Assembly: GCA_963786495.1 (NCBI GenBank)
Contig: CAWAZL010000001.1
Location: 1-64,000 of the forward strand
Direction: 5' to 3'
Length of the DNA: 64,000 nucleotides
DNA from: JALZKA01 sp963786495
Lineage (GTDB): Bacteria; Actinomycetota; Thermoleophilia; Solirubrobacterales; 70-9
In this document: in pieces, positions 18,158 to 30,369 of the stretch
Layout of the letters: the number at the start of each line of letters is the position of its first letter
Numbering within the stretch: position 1 is the stretch's first letter
Program-made: the position numbers and the translations under genes
Notes under the pieces: generated by a model
Database searches by the model: none
What the model was told of the DNA's origin: nothing
The model's input: the letters and a program-made list of their open reading frames with translations, nothing else

Positions 18158-18917
18158 ATGGGGGAGGGAGCTCGCCTCGACGATCTGGCCCGCGACCTCG
18201 CGAGAGGCGCCATCTCGCGCCGCACGGCGCTCCGCCGCCTCGCGGCCGGCGCACTGGGCATCGGCCTAGCCGCCACTCCCTCAGCCCTCGCTGACGAGCT
18301 CGAGCGCGGCAACTGCCCGAAGTCGCGGCGCTGCGGAAAGAAGTGCTGTCCCAAAGGCGCGAAGTGCAAGAACGGCAAGTGCAAATGCAAGGGCGGGAAG
18401 ACGAAGTGCGGCAAGAAGTTGCGTCGATCTCGGGACTTCCCATGAGCACTGCGGCTCCTGTAACAGCCCCTGCAACCAAGACGAGACCTGCCTGGGCGGC
18501 GAGTGCACACCAGATGCGACCTGTGGGAACGGGTTGGTCGAGGGGGACGAGGAGTGCGACGGAAACGACCTCGGCGGGGAGACCTGCCAGACGCTCGGAT
18601 TTGACGGCGGGACCCTCGCCTGCACCAACAGCTGCGCATTCGACACCTCCGGCTGCACCAACCTCGAGGGATGCGGCTCGCGGGAATGCGGTCAGGCTCC
18701 GAACGGCGATCAGTGTGGGAGCTGTGGCGCGGGCGAGACCTGCACGCCAGAGGGGGCATGCGTGAGCGAAAGCTGCAACGGCCTCGACGACGACGGCGAC
18801 GACCTTATTGACGAGGACTTCCCAGACCTCGGCCAGCCCTGCGAGTGCTCACCCGGAGTCTTCGGCGTCCGTCAATGCAACGCCGCGGGGACCGGGACCG
18901 AATGCGTGTGCGGCTGA
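18158..18917 (+). pseudogene. Cys-rich Tat-exported protein, frameshifted
   Basis: Begins with a twin-arginine-like signal (SRRTALRRLAAGALGIGLA) cleaved near SALA. Next is a Lys/Cys-rich stretch (CGKKCCPKGAKCKNGKCKCKGG). One extra T at about 18420 shifts the frame; the continuation in the next frame (CVDLGTSHEHCGSCNSPCNQ, CGNGLVEGDEECD, CNGLDDDGDDLIDEDF) carries on the Cys pattern to the stop at 18917. CGNGxxExxEECD and NGxDDDGDxxxDED are myxococcal-type Cys-rich and MopE-like motifs. Without the extra base it would be about 252 residues. Probably surface-exposed and calcium- or copper-binding, by analogy only. Confidence 0.7.
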
Positions 18918-18950
18918 GCGGCTGAGCCTGGCTATCCTCATCGGTCGCCC

Positions 18951-19667
18951 ATGGCCTCCGATCGCCCAACTCTCGAAGTAGCCGAACGCACCGAGTTCGG
19001 CTCTCGCACGACCCGCCGCCTCCGCCGTGAGGGGCTCGTCCCGGGCGTCGTGTATTCGGGCGGCTCCGAGGCGCGCACGTTCAGCGTGCCCGAGCGCGAG
19101 GCGCGCAATCTGCTTCAAACAGGCGCAGCACTCTTCGATCTGACCTTCGGCGGCGGGTCGGCCGAGCCGGTCGTCGTGAAGGAGCAGCAGCGCCATCCGG
19201 TGCGCGGCAATCTCATCCACATCGACTTCCAGGTCGTCGACTTGAAACAAGCGATCCAGTCGGAGGTCTCGATCGAGCTTCTCGGCGCCGAGGAATCGCC
19301 TGGCGTAAAGGAAGGCGGCGTCCTCGAGCACATCACCCACTCGATCAACGTCGAGGCGCTTCCGACCGACATCCCTGAGTCCATCGCGGTCGACGTCTCC
19401 GGCATGTACATCGGCGACACCCTTCAGCTCGACTCCGTCGTCGCTCCCGAAGGCGTCGAATGGGCGCTCGGTGAGGGCGCCGACCCGGCCGAAATCACGA
19501 TCGCGACGCTCAACCCGCCGCGCGTCGAGGAAGAGCCCGAGGTCGAGGAAGAGACCGAGCTCGTGGGCGAGGACGGCGAGCCGATCGAGGCCCCCGAGGG
19601 CGAAGAGGCCGACGGGGACGCAGACGACGCCGGCGACTCGGACTCCGGCGACTCCGACGGGGAGTAG
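18951..19667 (+). CDS. rplY: 50S ribosomal protein L25 / Ctc
   Basis: 238 residues: an N-terminal 5S rRNA-binding L25 domain (RTEFGSRTTRRLRREGLVPGVVYSGG), a C-terminal TL5/Ctc domain (HSINVEALPTDIPESIAVDVS, ITIATLNPPRVEEE) and an acidic tail of ~50 residues rich in Glu, Asp and Gly. The long two-domain Ctc form and its position upstream of pth are typical of actinobacteria. Start ATG 18951. Confidence 0.93.
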   Translation: MASDRPTLEVAERTEFGSRTTRRLRREGLVPGVVYSGGSEARTFSVPEREARNLLQTGAALFDLTFGGGSAEPVVVKEQQRHPVRGNLIHIDFQVVDLKQAIQSEVSIELLGAEESPGVKEGGVLEHITHSINVEALPTDIPESIAVDVSGMYIGDTLQLDSVVAPEGVEWALGEGADPAEITIATLNPPRVEEEPEVEEETELVGEDGEPIEAPEGEEADGDADDAGDSDSGDSDGE

Positions 19668-19741
19668 CCCTGTCGATCTTCCGCCGGCGCTCCCGCGACG
19701 ACGCCGGCGAATCTGACGGCGAAGGCTCGGACCGCATCCTC

Positions 19742-20290
19742 GTGGTGGGGCTTGGCAACCCCGGGAAGCGCTACGCGAAGACGCGCCACAACATTGGCTT
19801 CGAGGTTGTCTCCGAGCTCACAAGGCGGTGGGACATGCCACGCGCGAAGGAGAAGTTTCGCGGCCTTCTTACCGAGGGCCGCACGGGGCCAGGCGGCCCT
19901 CGCGTCGCCGCCCTCCTCCCGCAGACGTTCATGAACGAGTCGGGCACCTCGGTCGGTCCCGCCCGCGGCTCGCTCAAGATTCCGCTCGACCGCGTCGTCG
20001 TGGTCTACGACGAGATCGACCTTCCATTTGGCGAGATCCGCTCCAAGCTGGGCGGCGGGGCCGCCGGCCACAACGGCATGAAGTCACTCCGCCAGGGCCT
20101 GGGTAGCGGCGACTTCTGGCGCGTTCGCGTGGGGGTCGGTAGACCCGACTCGACCGACCCCGAGATCGTTTCGGCCTGGGTCCTCGGCAGCTTCTCGGAG
20201 CCGGACTCCGAGGTGCAGCGCCTGATTGAGTACGCCGCGGAGGAAACGGAGCGCCTCGTCGAGCGGCTAGCGTCGGAAACCGATGAGTGA
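19742..20290 (+). CDS. pth: Peptidyl-tRNA hydrolase
   Basis: Recycles peptidyl-tRNA released from stalled ribosomes. Catalytic and substrate residues are visible: Asn in GLGNPG, His in RHNIGF, Asp in VVYDEIDLPFG, and GHNGMKS. GTG 19742 is the first conventional start but cuts the first beta strand, which normally reads ILVVGLGNPG. A CTG at 19670, six bases after GGGGAG, would add MSIFRRRS and 16 more residues and is probably the real start. It follows rplY by two bases in that case. The stop overlaps the next gene by eight bases. Confidence 0.9.
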   Translation: MVGLGNPGKRYAKTRHNIGFEVVSELTRRWDMPRAKEKFRGLLTEGRTGPGGPRVAALLPQTFMNESGTSVGPARGSLKIPLDRVVVVYDEIDLPFGEIRSKLGGGAAGHNGMKSLRQGLGSGDFWRVRVGVGRPDSTDPEIVSAWVLGSFSEPDSEVQRLIEYAAEETERLVERLASETDE

Positions 20291-21005
20291 CGCGCTGACC
20301 ACCTATGACGTCTCGGAGGGCGTCGCTGTCCTCCGCCTGGACCGCCCGAAGGCGCGAAACGCGATGAACACGCAGATACTCGAGGAGATGCTCGCGCACA
20401 TCGCTTCGGCCCGCGAGGACGCCGAGGTGCGGGCGCTCGTTGTCTCTTCGACCGACCACATGGGCCTCTCGGCGGGCGCGGACGTCCGCGAGGAGCTGGA
20501 CTCAGACGGACGGATTCGCCGCATGCAGCTCTTTGCCGACCTCTACGACGACCTGGTGAGCTTCCCCAAGCCCACCGTCGCCGCTTGTCACGGCGCCACC
20601 GTTGGCGGCGGGGCCGAGGTCGCGGTGGCGTGCGACATCCGCGTCGGCGGCTCGAACATGCGCCTGCGCTTCCCGGGCGCCTCCCTGGGCGTTCCCGTGG
20701 GGCCTGCGCGGCTCGTGACGCTGTGCGGCCTCTCCGTCGCCAAATACCTCCTGATCTCGGGCAAGGAGGTCGCAGCGGACGAGGCGCTGCGCTGGGGCCT
20801 GGTCCACAAGGTCGCACCCGCCGCGGCCGCTGAGGAAATGGCGATCCAGATCGCGACCACCGCGGCCTCACACCCGCCCGAAGCCGTCGCGCGGCTCAAG
20901 GAGATGCTGCACGAGTGGGACGGCGTCGTCGAGCGCTCGAAGGTCGAGGGCGAAGGTCAGGTCGAGTGGCAGCGCTCAGGCCCAGGCCTTCCATTTCACC
21001 CCTGA
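20283..21005 (+). CDS. Enoyl-CoA hydratase/isomerase family protein
   Basis: 240-residue crotonase-fold protein. LSAGADVREEL and HGATVGGGAEVAVACDIRV form the oxyanion-hole segments; VEWQRSGPGLPFHP ends the chain. Substrate is unknown, and the region where crotonases keep their catalytic glutamates reads FPGASLGVPVGPARL, so hydratase activity is not assured. The start overlaps pth by eight bases, suggesting co-transcription. Confidence 0.82.
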   Translation: MSDALTTYDVSEGVAVLRLDRPKARNAMNTQILEEMLAHIASAREDAEVRALVVSSTDHMGLSAGADVREELDSDGRIRRMQLFADLYDDLVSFPKPTVAACHGATVGGGAEVAVACDIRVGGSNMRLRFPGASLGVPVGPARLVTLCGLSVAKYLLISGKEVAADEALRWGLVHKVAPAAAAEEMAIQIATTAASHPPEAVARLKEMLHEWDGVVERSKVEGEGQVEWQRSGPGLPFHP

Positions 21006-21043
21006 TCGGTTTAGAGTCTCCCGAAAGCAATCGGGGAGGCATC

Positions 21044-22966
21044 GTGAGGGGAATCGCACTTGCAGGGTCGGTCGTGGTCGCGTGGCTGGCGCCAGCAGTC
21101 GCCCACGCGGACGAGGACGCCTTCGTGGTCGACACCAACTCGGCAAGCGCCGGCTTGACGGCGTGCACCGGGGCCGCTGCCGACTGCAGCCTCGTCGGCG
21201 CTTTCGCGAACGCCGACGATGCCGATACGAGCGACGAGGACACGATCAGCTTCGACTCCTCGATCTTCGACGGGGTGGAAACCGTCCCCGGCGACGCCAC
21301 CGTGGTCCTCACGGACCACCTCACAAGCGACGAACCGCTGGTACTGACCGCCTCGTGTGCCAGTCCAGGACCGTGCGTGGGCATCGACGGCCCCTTCTCG
21401 GCTGGCAACGCGATCACCGTCCTCGGTGGCAGCTTCGAGATGAGCCGTATCGCGATATTCGGCACGACCCACTCAGCCGGCCTCGCGTACTTGTTCGGTC
21501 CCACCGAGCTGACTGTTTCCGGCAGCTGGTTCGGGCTGAAGCTCGACGGCACTCCGGAAGCGAACGACGTCGGCGTCAACCTCACCGGCAGCAACGCGAC
21601 CATCGGGCTCATCGGCGAGCCACCGAACTTCTTCGCGGGCAACGGGGTCGGAATTCTGGTATTCGCCGGCACCCAGGGGGACGTGATTCAAAACAGCGCC
21701 TTCGGGATTCGCCCGAACGGGGTCCTCGCGGCGAACACCGACGCCGACATCAATGCGCTGGGGAACGGGGTTGGCACCGACCCCACCGACATCAGGATCG
21801 GCGCCGAGCCGAACGCGACCGCGTTGTGCGACGCGGGGTGCAACATCATCGCCGCGGCGGGCGCCAAGGGCATCGACCTGTCGGGGAACGGCCCCGACAC
21901 CTCCGGCGCATCGAACGTTGACATCCTCGGCAACCACATCGGGATGAACGCCCTTGGCACCACGGTGATCGGCAGCGCTGCGGAATTGGTGCATGTCGGG
22001 GAGGCGGACGACGTGACGATCTCCGGCAACCGCCTTGGCGGCGGCATCATCGGGGTCAACAACGACGTTGGCTCGGACAACCTCCTCGTCGAGGAGAACT
22101 CGATGGGGCTCAACGCCGCCGGCGACGCCGTCCTCACGGGACCCACCCAGGCAATCGTGCTCGAGTCTGACGCCTTGGACGATGTCGTCGTTGCACGCAA
22201 CGAAATCGCGGGACCGGGGACCCCGCAAAGCCTGATCACCATCGAGGGCGGCCATGCCACGGTCGACGAGAACATCCTCGGCTTGCCGGGATCCGCCGGC
22301 TCGGGCGGGCAGGATGCGATCTCACTGAACGGAACCACGCATCTCGTCGAGGAGAACTCGATTTCCGAGACCGTCGGCCACGGGATCACGGTCAACGGCA
22401 GCTCGAACTCCATCGCCGGAAACGAGATCGGCGTCGACGGCCCGATCGGCGGCGCGGGCATCGTGGTCCACGACGACCCATTCCACTCACAGTTCAACGT
22501 GATCGGCGGCACCGACGAGACGCGCGCGAACGTCATTACGAACGTCGGTGAGGACGCGATCCGCATGGAGGGCGTCAACTCGGCGTTCAACACCGTCGAG
22601 GTCAACCTCGGCGATGCGCCGAGTGGCCTCTTTCTCGACCTCGAACCCGCGGACGGCCCAGGCAACGACGAGTCCACAGGCCCGAACGAGGGGATCCAGA
22701 AGCCGAAAATCAAGTCCGTCGAAAAGGACAGGGTCGAGGGCAAGAAGGCCGACCCGGACGCGAAGGTCTGGCTCTTCCTCTCGGCGTCGGTCGCAGGCGT
22801 GGAGCCGGTAGGCGTCACGGAGTTCCTGGGTAAGAAGGGCGTCAAGGACGACGGCAAGTGGAAGTTCAAGCCCGACGAAAACATCGGCAAGCACGACGTC
22901 GTCACCGCCCTGCAGACCGATTCGACCGGCAACTCGTCCGAGCTCGCAAAGGGCAAGCAGAGGTAG
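21044..22966 (+). CDS. Secreted right-handed beta-helix protein
   Basis: 640 residues from GTG 21044, which has GGGGAGG just upstream and opens directly into a signal peptide (IALAGSVVVAWLAPAVAHA). The body is made of repeated rungs with N-x-I/V-x-x-N-x-I/V patterns, such as NVDILGNHIGMNALG, DVTISGNRLGGGIIG and NSISETVGHGITVNGSSNS, the hallmark of parallel beta-helix (PbH1) repeats. The last ~90 residues (KIKSVEKDRVEGKKADPDAK) resemble a small beta-sandwich. A surface adhesin or polysaccharide lyase-like role is possible; no catalytic residues identified. Confidence 0.8.
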   Translation: MRGIALAGSVVVAWLAPAVAHADEDAFVVDTNSASAGLTACTGAAADCSLVGAFANADDADTSDEDTISFDSSIFDGVETVPGDATVVLTDHLTSDEPLVLTASCASPGPCVGIDGPFSAGNAITVLGGSFEMSRIAIFGTTHSAGLAYLFGPTELTVSGSWFGLKLDGTPEANDVGVNLTGSNATIGLIGEPPNFFAGNGVGILVFAGTQGDVIQNSAFGIRPNGVLAANTDADINALGNGVGTDPTDIRIGAEPNATALCDAGCNIIAAAGAKGIDLSGNGPDTSGASNVDILGNHIGMNALGTTVIGSAAELVHVGEADDVTISGNRLGGGIIGVNNDVGSDNLLVEENSMGLNAAGDAVLTGPTQAIVLESDALDDVVVARNEIAGPGTPQSLITIEGGHATVDENILGLPGSAGSGGQDAISLNGTTHLVEENSISETVGHGITVNGSSNSIAGNEIGVDGPIGGAGIVVHDDPFHSQFNVIGGTDETRANVITNVGEDAIRMEGVNSAFNTVEVNLGDAPSGLFLDLEPADGPGNDESTGPNEGIQKPKIKSVEKDRVEGKKADPDAKVWLFLSASVAGVEPVGVTEFLGKKGVKDDGKWKFKPDENIGKHDVVTALQTDSTGNSSELAKGKQR

Positions 22967-22982
22967 GAACTAGCCTCAAGGG

Positions 22983-26345
<3,363 letters not shown>

Positions 26346-26389
26346 AGACGACGGAGTCAGACCCCGGGTTCGTTAGATTCTGGCGGCCG

Positions 26390-27895
26390 ATGAGAAGTAT
26401 TTCGAAGAGAACTGCTGCATTCGTCTTTGGCGGGATCCTGGCCATCGTGGTGATCCTGGTCGCCGCAACGATGGGCATCGGCGCGCTCAGCCTCCCTGAC
26501 GGCGCCACCGCGTTCGTTGACGACATCGACGACGGCGAGATCACGCAGGAGGACCTTGACCTCGGGATCGAGCAGGCCGCGGCCGCCGAGGGTGGCGCAG
26601 AAGTGCCTGAGCCCGGCACGCCTCAGTACAACGCAGCCCTCGTGCCCGCACTGTCCGACCTCCTGCTTGGGCGCTGGGTCCGCGGTGAGTCCGACGAGCG
26701 CGGCATCGCGGTGACCGAGCGGGAGATCGACGTGGAGCTCGAGACGATCATCGAGGAGCAGTTCGGCGGGCAGGAAGAGTTCGACAAGTTCCTCGAAGAC
26801 TCCGGGTTCTCAGAAGAGGACGCCAAGGACCGCGTCGAGCTTCAGCTCTTGACACAGTGCATCCAGGACCAGGTCATCCCTCAGGATCCCGAGGCTGAAG
26901 CGCCAACCACCGCGCGCGAAGGCTGCCAGGGCGACGAGGAGGTCGAGATCACCCAGGACGAGATCCAGAAGTTCTACGACGACAACATCGCGCAGTTCGA
27001 GACGCCCGAGACCCGCGACGTCCGCACGCTCCTCAACCCTGATGAGGAGAAGGCGCAGGAGGCGGCGGACCAGCTTGCCGAGGACTCCAGCGCGGAGGCC
27101 TGGAAGAAGGTGACCAAGGAGCTTTCGACCGAGGAGGAGACGGCGGCGCTCGGCGGACTGCGGCCAGGAGTTGCCCAGGGGACCGCTCAGCCGGCTGAGC
27201 TCGACACGGCCATCTTTGAGGCGGAGCCCGGGGAGATCGTCGGTCCGATCGAGACGGAGACCGGCTTCTACGTGCTTGAGGTCGACACGATCAACGAGGC
27301 CGCGACGCAGCCGCTCGACGAGGCGACCGCCGCGCAGATCCGCCAGCAGCTCGTGACGCAGGAGCAGCAGCAGGCGGTCACCGACTTCCAGGACGAGTTC
27401 GTGGCCAAATGGCGGGCCCGCACCGTCTGCTCGGAGGATCTCCTCGCCGATGACGAGGACGGCACCGTCCAGACTCAGCTGGCCGAGCGCTGCTCGAACT
27501 TCATCGTCACCGACGACGGTTGCCTCGGAGACGACGACAGCGACGAGCTTCAGCCGGACCCCGTAACCGGTGAGATTCCGGAGAAGCCCACCGGTTGTGG
27601 CGTTTTCGTGCCCCTCTGGCCGGTGATCTCCCCGATCCCGGTCCCCCAGGAAGAGGAGGACCCGCTCTTGGCAACGCCTCCCGGCACACTGACCCCGCTG
27701 CCGCAGGGCCCGCAGCCGCCGCCCGTGGATGAGCCGGAGCTCCCGCCCGGGGCCGAGCAGCTCGGCCTGCCGCCCGGAACGGTGCCGCCCGGCACCGCCG
27801 CGCCTCCTGGCACCGTGCCGCCCGGGACGACGGCGCCGCCCACCCAGGCGCCGCCGACGCAGGGCGCACCGCCAACCCAGCCGCCGGGAGGCTGA
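26390..27895 (+). CDS. Membrane-anchored peptidyl-prolyl isomerase (PpiC/SurA type)
   Basis: 501-residue extracytoplasmic foldase. An N-terminal helix (AAFVFGGILAIVVILVAATMGIGAL, ~9-33) exports or anchors it. A SurA/PrsA-like helical chaperone region follows (~45-170), with EREIDVELETIIEEQFGG. The parvulin domain (~215-310) contains ETRDVRTLL, LGGLRPGV and GEIVGPIETETGFYVLEV. The ~110-residue tail is Pro-rich with repeated PPGTxPPGT units and probably spans the wall. The position between mfd and mazG matches other actinobacteria. Confidence 0.87.
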   Translation: MRSISKRTAAFVFGGILAIVVILVAATMGIGALSLPDGATAFVDDIDDGEITQEDLDLGIEQAAAAEGGAEVPEPGTPQYNAALVPALSDLLLGRWVRGESDERGIAVTEREIDVELETIIEEQFGGQEEFDKFLEDSGFSEEDAKDRVELQLLTQCIQDQVIPQDPEAEAPTTAREGCQGDEEVEITQDEIQKFYDDNIAQFETPETRDVRTLLNPDEEKAQEAADQLAEDSSAEAWKKVTKELSTEEETAALGGLRPGVAQGTAQPAELDTAIFEAEPGEIVGPIETETGFYVLEVDTINEAATQPLDEATAAQIRQQLVTQEQQQAVTDFQDEFVAKWRARTVCSEDLLADDEDGTVQTQLAERCSNFIVTDDGCLGDDDSDELQPDPVTGEIPEKPTGCGVFVPLWPVISPIPVPQEEEDPLLATPPGTLTPLPQGPQPPPVDEPELPPGAEQLGLPPGTVPPGTAAPPGTVPPGTTAPPTQAPPTQGAPPTQPPGG

Positions 27896-27897
27896 GC

Positions 27898-28578
27898 GTG
27901 AGCGGCGAAGCCGCCGCAGCGCTAGCCAGGCTCGACGAGATCACCCGCCGCCTGCGGGTCGAATGTCCCTGGGACCGCGAGCAGGACGAGCGCTCGATCG
28001 TTCCGCACACCGTCGAGGAGGCGTATGAGCTCGCCGACGCCGCCGCGCAGGGCGACGACGCCAAGATGCTCGACGAGCTGGGCGACGTCCTCTTTCAGGT
28101 CCACTTCCTGGCGCTGCTCCTGGAGGAGCGCGGCGCCGGCTGCCTCGCCGAGGTCGCCGAGGGGATGACGGCGAAGCTCATCCGCCGCCACCCGCACGTG
28201 TTCGCGGCGGATGAGACGTTGGGCATGGCGACTGACGAGGGGTCAGACCCCGGTGGTCTCACCTCTCGCGAAGTTCTTTCGCAATGGGACCAGATCAAGC
28301 GCGACGTCGAGGGCCGTGGGGTGGATGATCCGTTCGCCGATGTGCCCGAGAACCTGCCCGGGCTCCTCTACGCGCGCAAAGTCCTTCGCCGTGCCACGCC
28401 CGACGCCGGCTCGCCGCCGCCGGGCGATCCCGAGGCTCGCGACCGCGCCGAGCGCTGGCTGGGCGAGGTCCTGCTCGAGCTCGTCCGCATCTCGCGGCGG
28501 CTGGGCGTCGACCCCGAGCTCGCCGTCCGCGCAGCCGCTGGCCGCGCCCGGGACGAAGCGCGCGAAGCAACGAACTAG
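27898..28578 (+). CDS. mazG: Nucleoside triphosphate pyrophosphohydrolase MazG
   Basis: 226 residues. LARLDEITRRLRVECPWDREQ and LDELGDVLFQVHFLALLLEE carry the EExxE/ExxD metal-binding pattern of all-alpha NTP pyrophosphohydrolases; KLIRRHPHVFA is also diagnostic. It hydrolyses (d)NTPs to NMP and PPi, sanitising the nucleotide pool. A dispersed palindrome is inserted in frame (DEGSDPGGL, 28239-28251) in the loop after HPHVFA. GTG start two bases after the foldase stop. Confidence 0.92.
   Translation: MSGEAAAALARLDEITRRLRVECPWDREQDERSIVPHTVEEAYELADAAAQGDDAKMLDELGDVLFQVHFLALLLEERGAGCLAEVAEGMTAKLIRRHPHVFAADETLGMATDEGSDPGGLTSREVLSQWDQIKRDVEGRGVDDPFADVPENLPGLLYARKVLRRATPDAGSPPPGDPEARDRAERWLGEVLLELVRISRRLGVDPELAVRAAAGRARDEAREATN
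28239..28251. repeat. GGGGTCAGACCCC palindrome, copy in mazG
   Basis: Exact 13-base copy inside mazG, in frame and read as GSDP, in a region where MazG proteins have a variable loop. Confidence 0.8.
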
Positions 28579-28630
28579 AATCTCAGCCGGTCCCCGCCGC
28601 GCGACAGTGCGCAGTGGGGCGTCTTTTCGC

Positions 28631-29920
28631 ATGGCCGAGATCGAACGCATCCAAGCGCGCCAGATCCTCGACTCCCGGGGCAATCCCACGGTCGAGGTGG
28701 ACGTCACCCTCGCCGGTGGCGCAATGGGCCGTGCCGCCGTTCCCTCAGGCGCCTCTACTGGCGAGTTCGAGGCGTCGGAGCTCCGCGACGGCACATCGGA
28801 ATGGCTCGGCAAAGGGGTCTTGAAGGCGGTTGCGAACGCCAGCGGCGAGATCGCCGACGCGCTCCTTGGCGCCGACGCCTCTGATCAGGCCGCCATCGAC
28901 CAGAAGATGATCGACCTGGACGGCACACCGAACAAGTCGCGTCTGGGCGCGAACGCCATCCTGGGCGTGTCGCTTGCAGCCGCCAGGGCCTCGGCCTCGG
29001 CGGCGGGGCAGCCCCTTTATGAGTACGTCGCCGGCGTCGCGGGCACAGGACCTCCGTCGGTGATGCCGGTGCCGATGATGAACGTCCTGAACGGTGGCGC
29101 GCACGCCGACAACTCGGTCGACTTCCAGGAGTTCATGGTCGTCCCTGCGGGGGCCGAGACATTTGCCGACGCCCTGCGGGTCGGCACCGAGGTCTTCCAT
29201 GCCCTCAAGGGGATCCTGAAGGGCCGTGGCCTGAACACGGCAGTCGGTGACGAAGGCGGCTTCGCGCCCGACCTCGAATCCAACCGCGACGCGCTCTCAG
29301 CCCTGGTCGACGGGATCGAGGCGGCGGGATACAAGCCGGGAGAGGACGTCTACATCGCGCTCGATCCGGCGACCAGCGAAATCTTCCAGCATGGCTCTTA
29401 CGTCCTCGACCACGAGGACCGCTCGCTCTCACCCCTCGACATGGCGGCCTACTGGGCAGACGCCATCGACTCCTTCCCAATCGTTTCGATCGAGGACGGG
29501 ATGGACGAAGAGGACTGGAACGGCTGGAAGGCGCTGACGGACCTGGTCGGCTCGCGCTGCCAGCTGGTTGGCGACGACCTGTTCGTCACAAATCCCGAGC
29601 GCCTCGCCCGCGGCATCGAAGCGGGTGTGGCGAACTCGATCCTGGTCAAGGTGAACCAGATCGGAACTCTTACGGAAACGCTCGAGGCCATCCGCATGGC
29701 GCGCGATGCCGGCTACAGCGCGGTCATGTCCCATCGCTCGGGCGAGACCGAGGACACAACGATCGCCGACCTTGCCGTGGCGACCGGCGTCGGCCAGATC
29801 AAGACCGGCGCCCCGTCACGCTCAGACCGCGTCGCCAAGTACAACCAACTCCTGCGAATCGCAGAGGAGCTGGGCGACGCCGCGACCTATCCGGGCATCG
29901 AAGCTTTCACCGGAAGGTAG
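28631..29920 (+). CDS. eno: Enolase
   Basis: 429 residues, normal length. Converts 2-phosphoglycerate to phosphoenolpyruvate. Signatures: QILDSRGNPTVEVDV, the loop PSGASTGEFEA, SVDFQEFMVVP, VSIEDGMDEEDW, QLVGDDLFVTN (Mg ligands) and SHRSGETEDTTIADLAVAT. Start ATG 28631. Followed 28 bases on by the ftsB/divIC-like gene, the usual partner. Confidence 0.97.
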   Translation: MAEIERIQARQILDSRGNPTVEVDVTLAGGAMGRAAVPSGASTGEFEASELRDGTSEWLGKGVLKAVANASGEIADALLGADASDQAAIDQKMIDLDGTPNKSRLGANAILGVSLAAARASASAAGQPLYEYVAGVAGTGPPSVMPVPMMNVLNGGAHADNSVDFQEFMVVPAGAETFADALRVGTEVFHALKGILKGRGLNTAVGDEGGFAPDLESNRDALSALVDGIEAAGYKPGEDVYIALDPATSEIFQHGSYVLDHEDRSLSPLDMAAYWADAIDSFPIVSIEDGMDEEDWNGWKALTDLVGSRCQLVGDDLFVTNPERLARGIEAGVANSILVKVNQIGTLTETLEAIRMARDAGYSAVMSHRSGETEDTTIADLAVATGVGQIKTGAPSRSDRVAKYNQLLRIAEELGDAATYPGIEAFTGR

Positions 29921-29948
29921 AGCGCCTCCGGCGTTGAATCGATGATGC

Positions 29949-30311
29949 GTGAGCTCGCGCGCATACCGTGTCGCACCCCGCTCCCGTGGCGCCAGGCGCT
30001 CCGGGTCGCGCGTGGACTGGGAGCGCCTGGGACGCATCAGCCTGGTCGTGATCCTCTTCGTGATCCTCGCGCTCTACATCAACCCCGTCGTGAACTTCGT
30101 GGACGCCTGGCGCGACTCCGGCTCGGAGTCCGCCCAGCTTGCCGAGCTGAAACAGGAGAACCAGGAGCTCAAGACCCGCGCGCAAACACTCGAGCATTCG
30201 GACGCCGCCGAGCTCGGGGCTCGCGGACTTGGCATGGTGAACCCGGACGAGCGCTCCGTCGTGATCTGCGAGCAGGGCGGAGCCGAAGGCTGCGCCGGCT
30301 CCACACCCTGA
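29949..30311 (+). CDS. FtsB/DivIC-like septum formation initiator
   Basis: 120 residues. A basic cytoplasmic N-terminus, one transmembrane helix (ISLVVILFVILALYINPVV, ~30-48) and a coiled coil (SAQLAELKQENQELKTRAQTL, ~60-82) followed by a short globular end (LGMVNPDERSVVICEQ) match the FtsB/DivIC family of divisome proteins. Its place directly after eno is conserved across actinobacteria and supports the assignment. GTG start. Confidence 0.88.
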   Translation: MSSRAYRVAPRSRGARRSGSRVDWERLGRISLVVILFVILALYINPVVNFVDAWRDSGSESAQLAELKQENQELKTRAQTLEHSDAAELGARGLGMVNPDERSVVICEQGGAEGCAGSTP

Positions 30312-30327
30312 GGGGTCAGACCCCTCA
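30309..30327. repeat. TGAGGGGTCAGACCCCTCA palindrome after the divisome gene
   Basis: A 19-base copy of the dispersed palindrome beginning at the stop codon of the preceding gene. As a hairpin it might help terminate or protect the transcript, but no U-run follows. Confidence 0.75.
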
Positions 30328-30369
30328 CACTTCGCTAACGATTGGTCCCGCTCCGCGGGTGGACTCGAC

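Noticed and set aside
21688..22956. A 422-codon minus-strand frame opposite the beta-helix gene
   Set aside because: Pro/Ser/Thr-rich shadow; the plus strand has a signal peptide and beta-helix rungs.
28211..28630. Extended enolase start inside mazG
   Set aside because: Enolases begin at MAEIERIQARQILDSRG; the upstream residues are the mazG sequence read in another frame.
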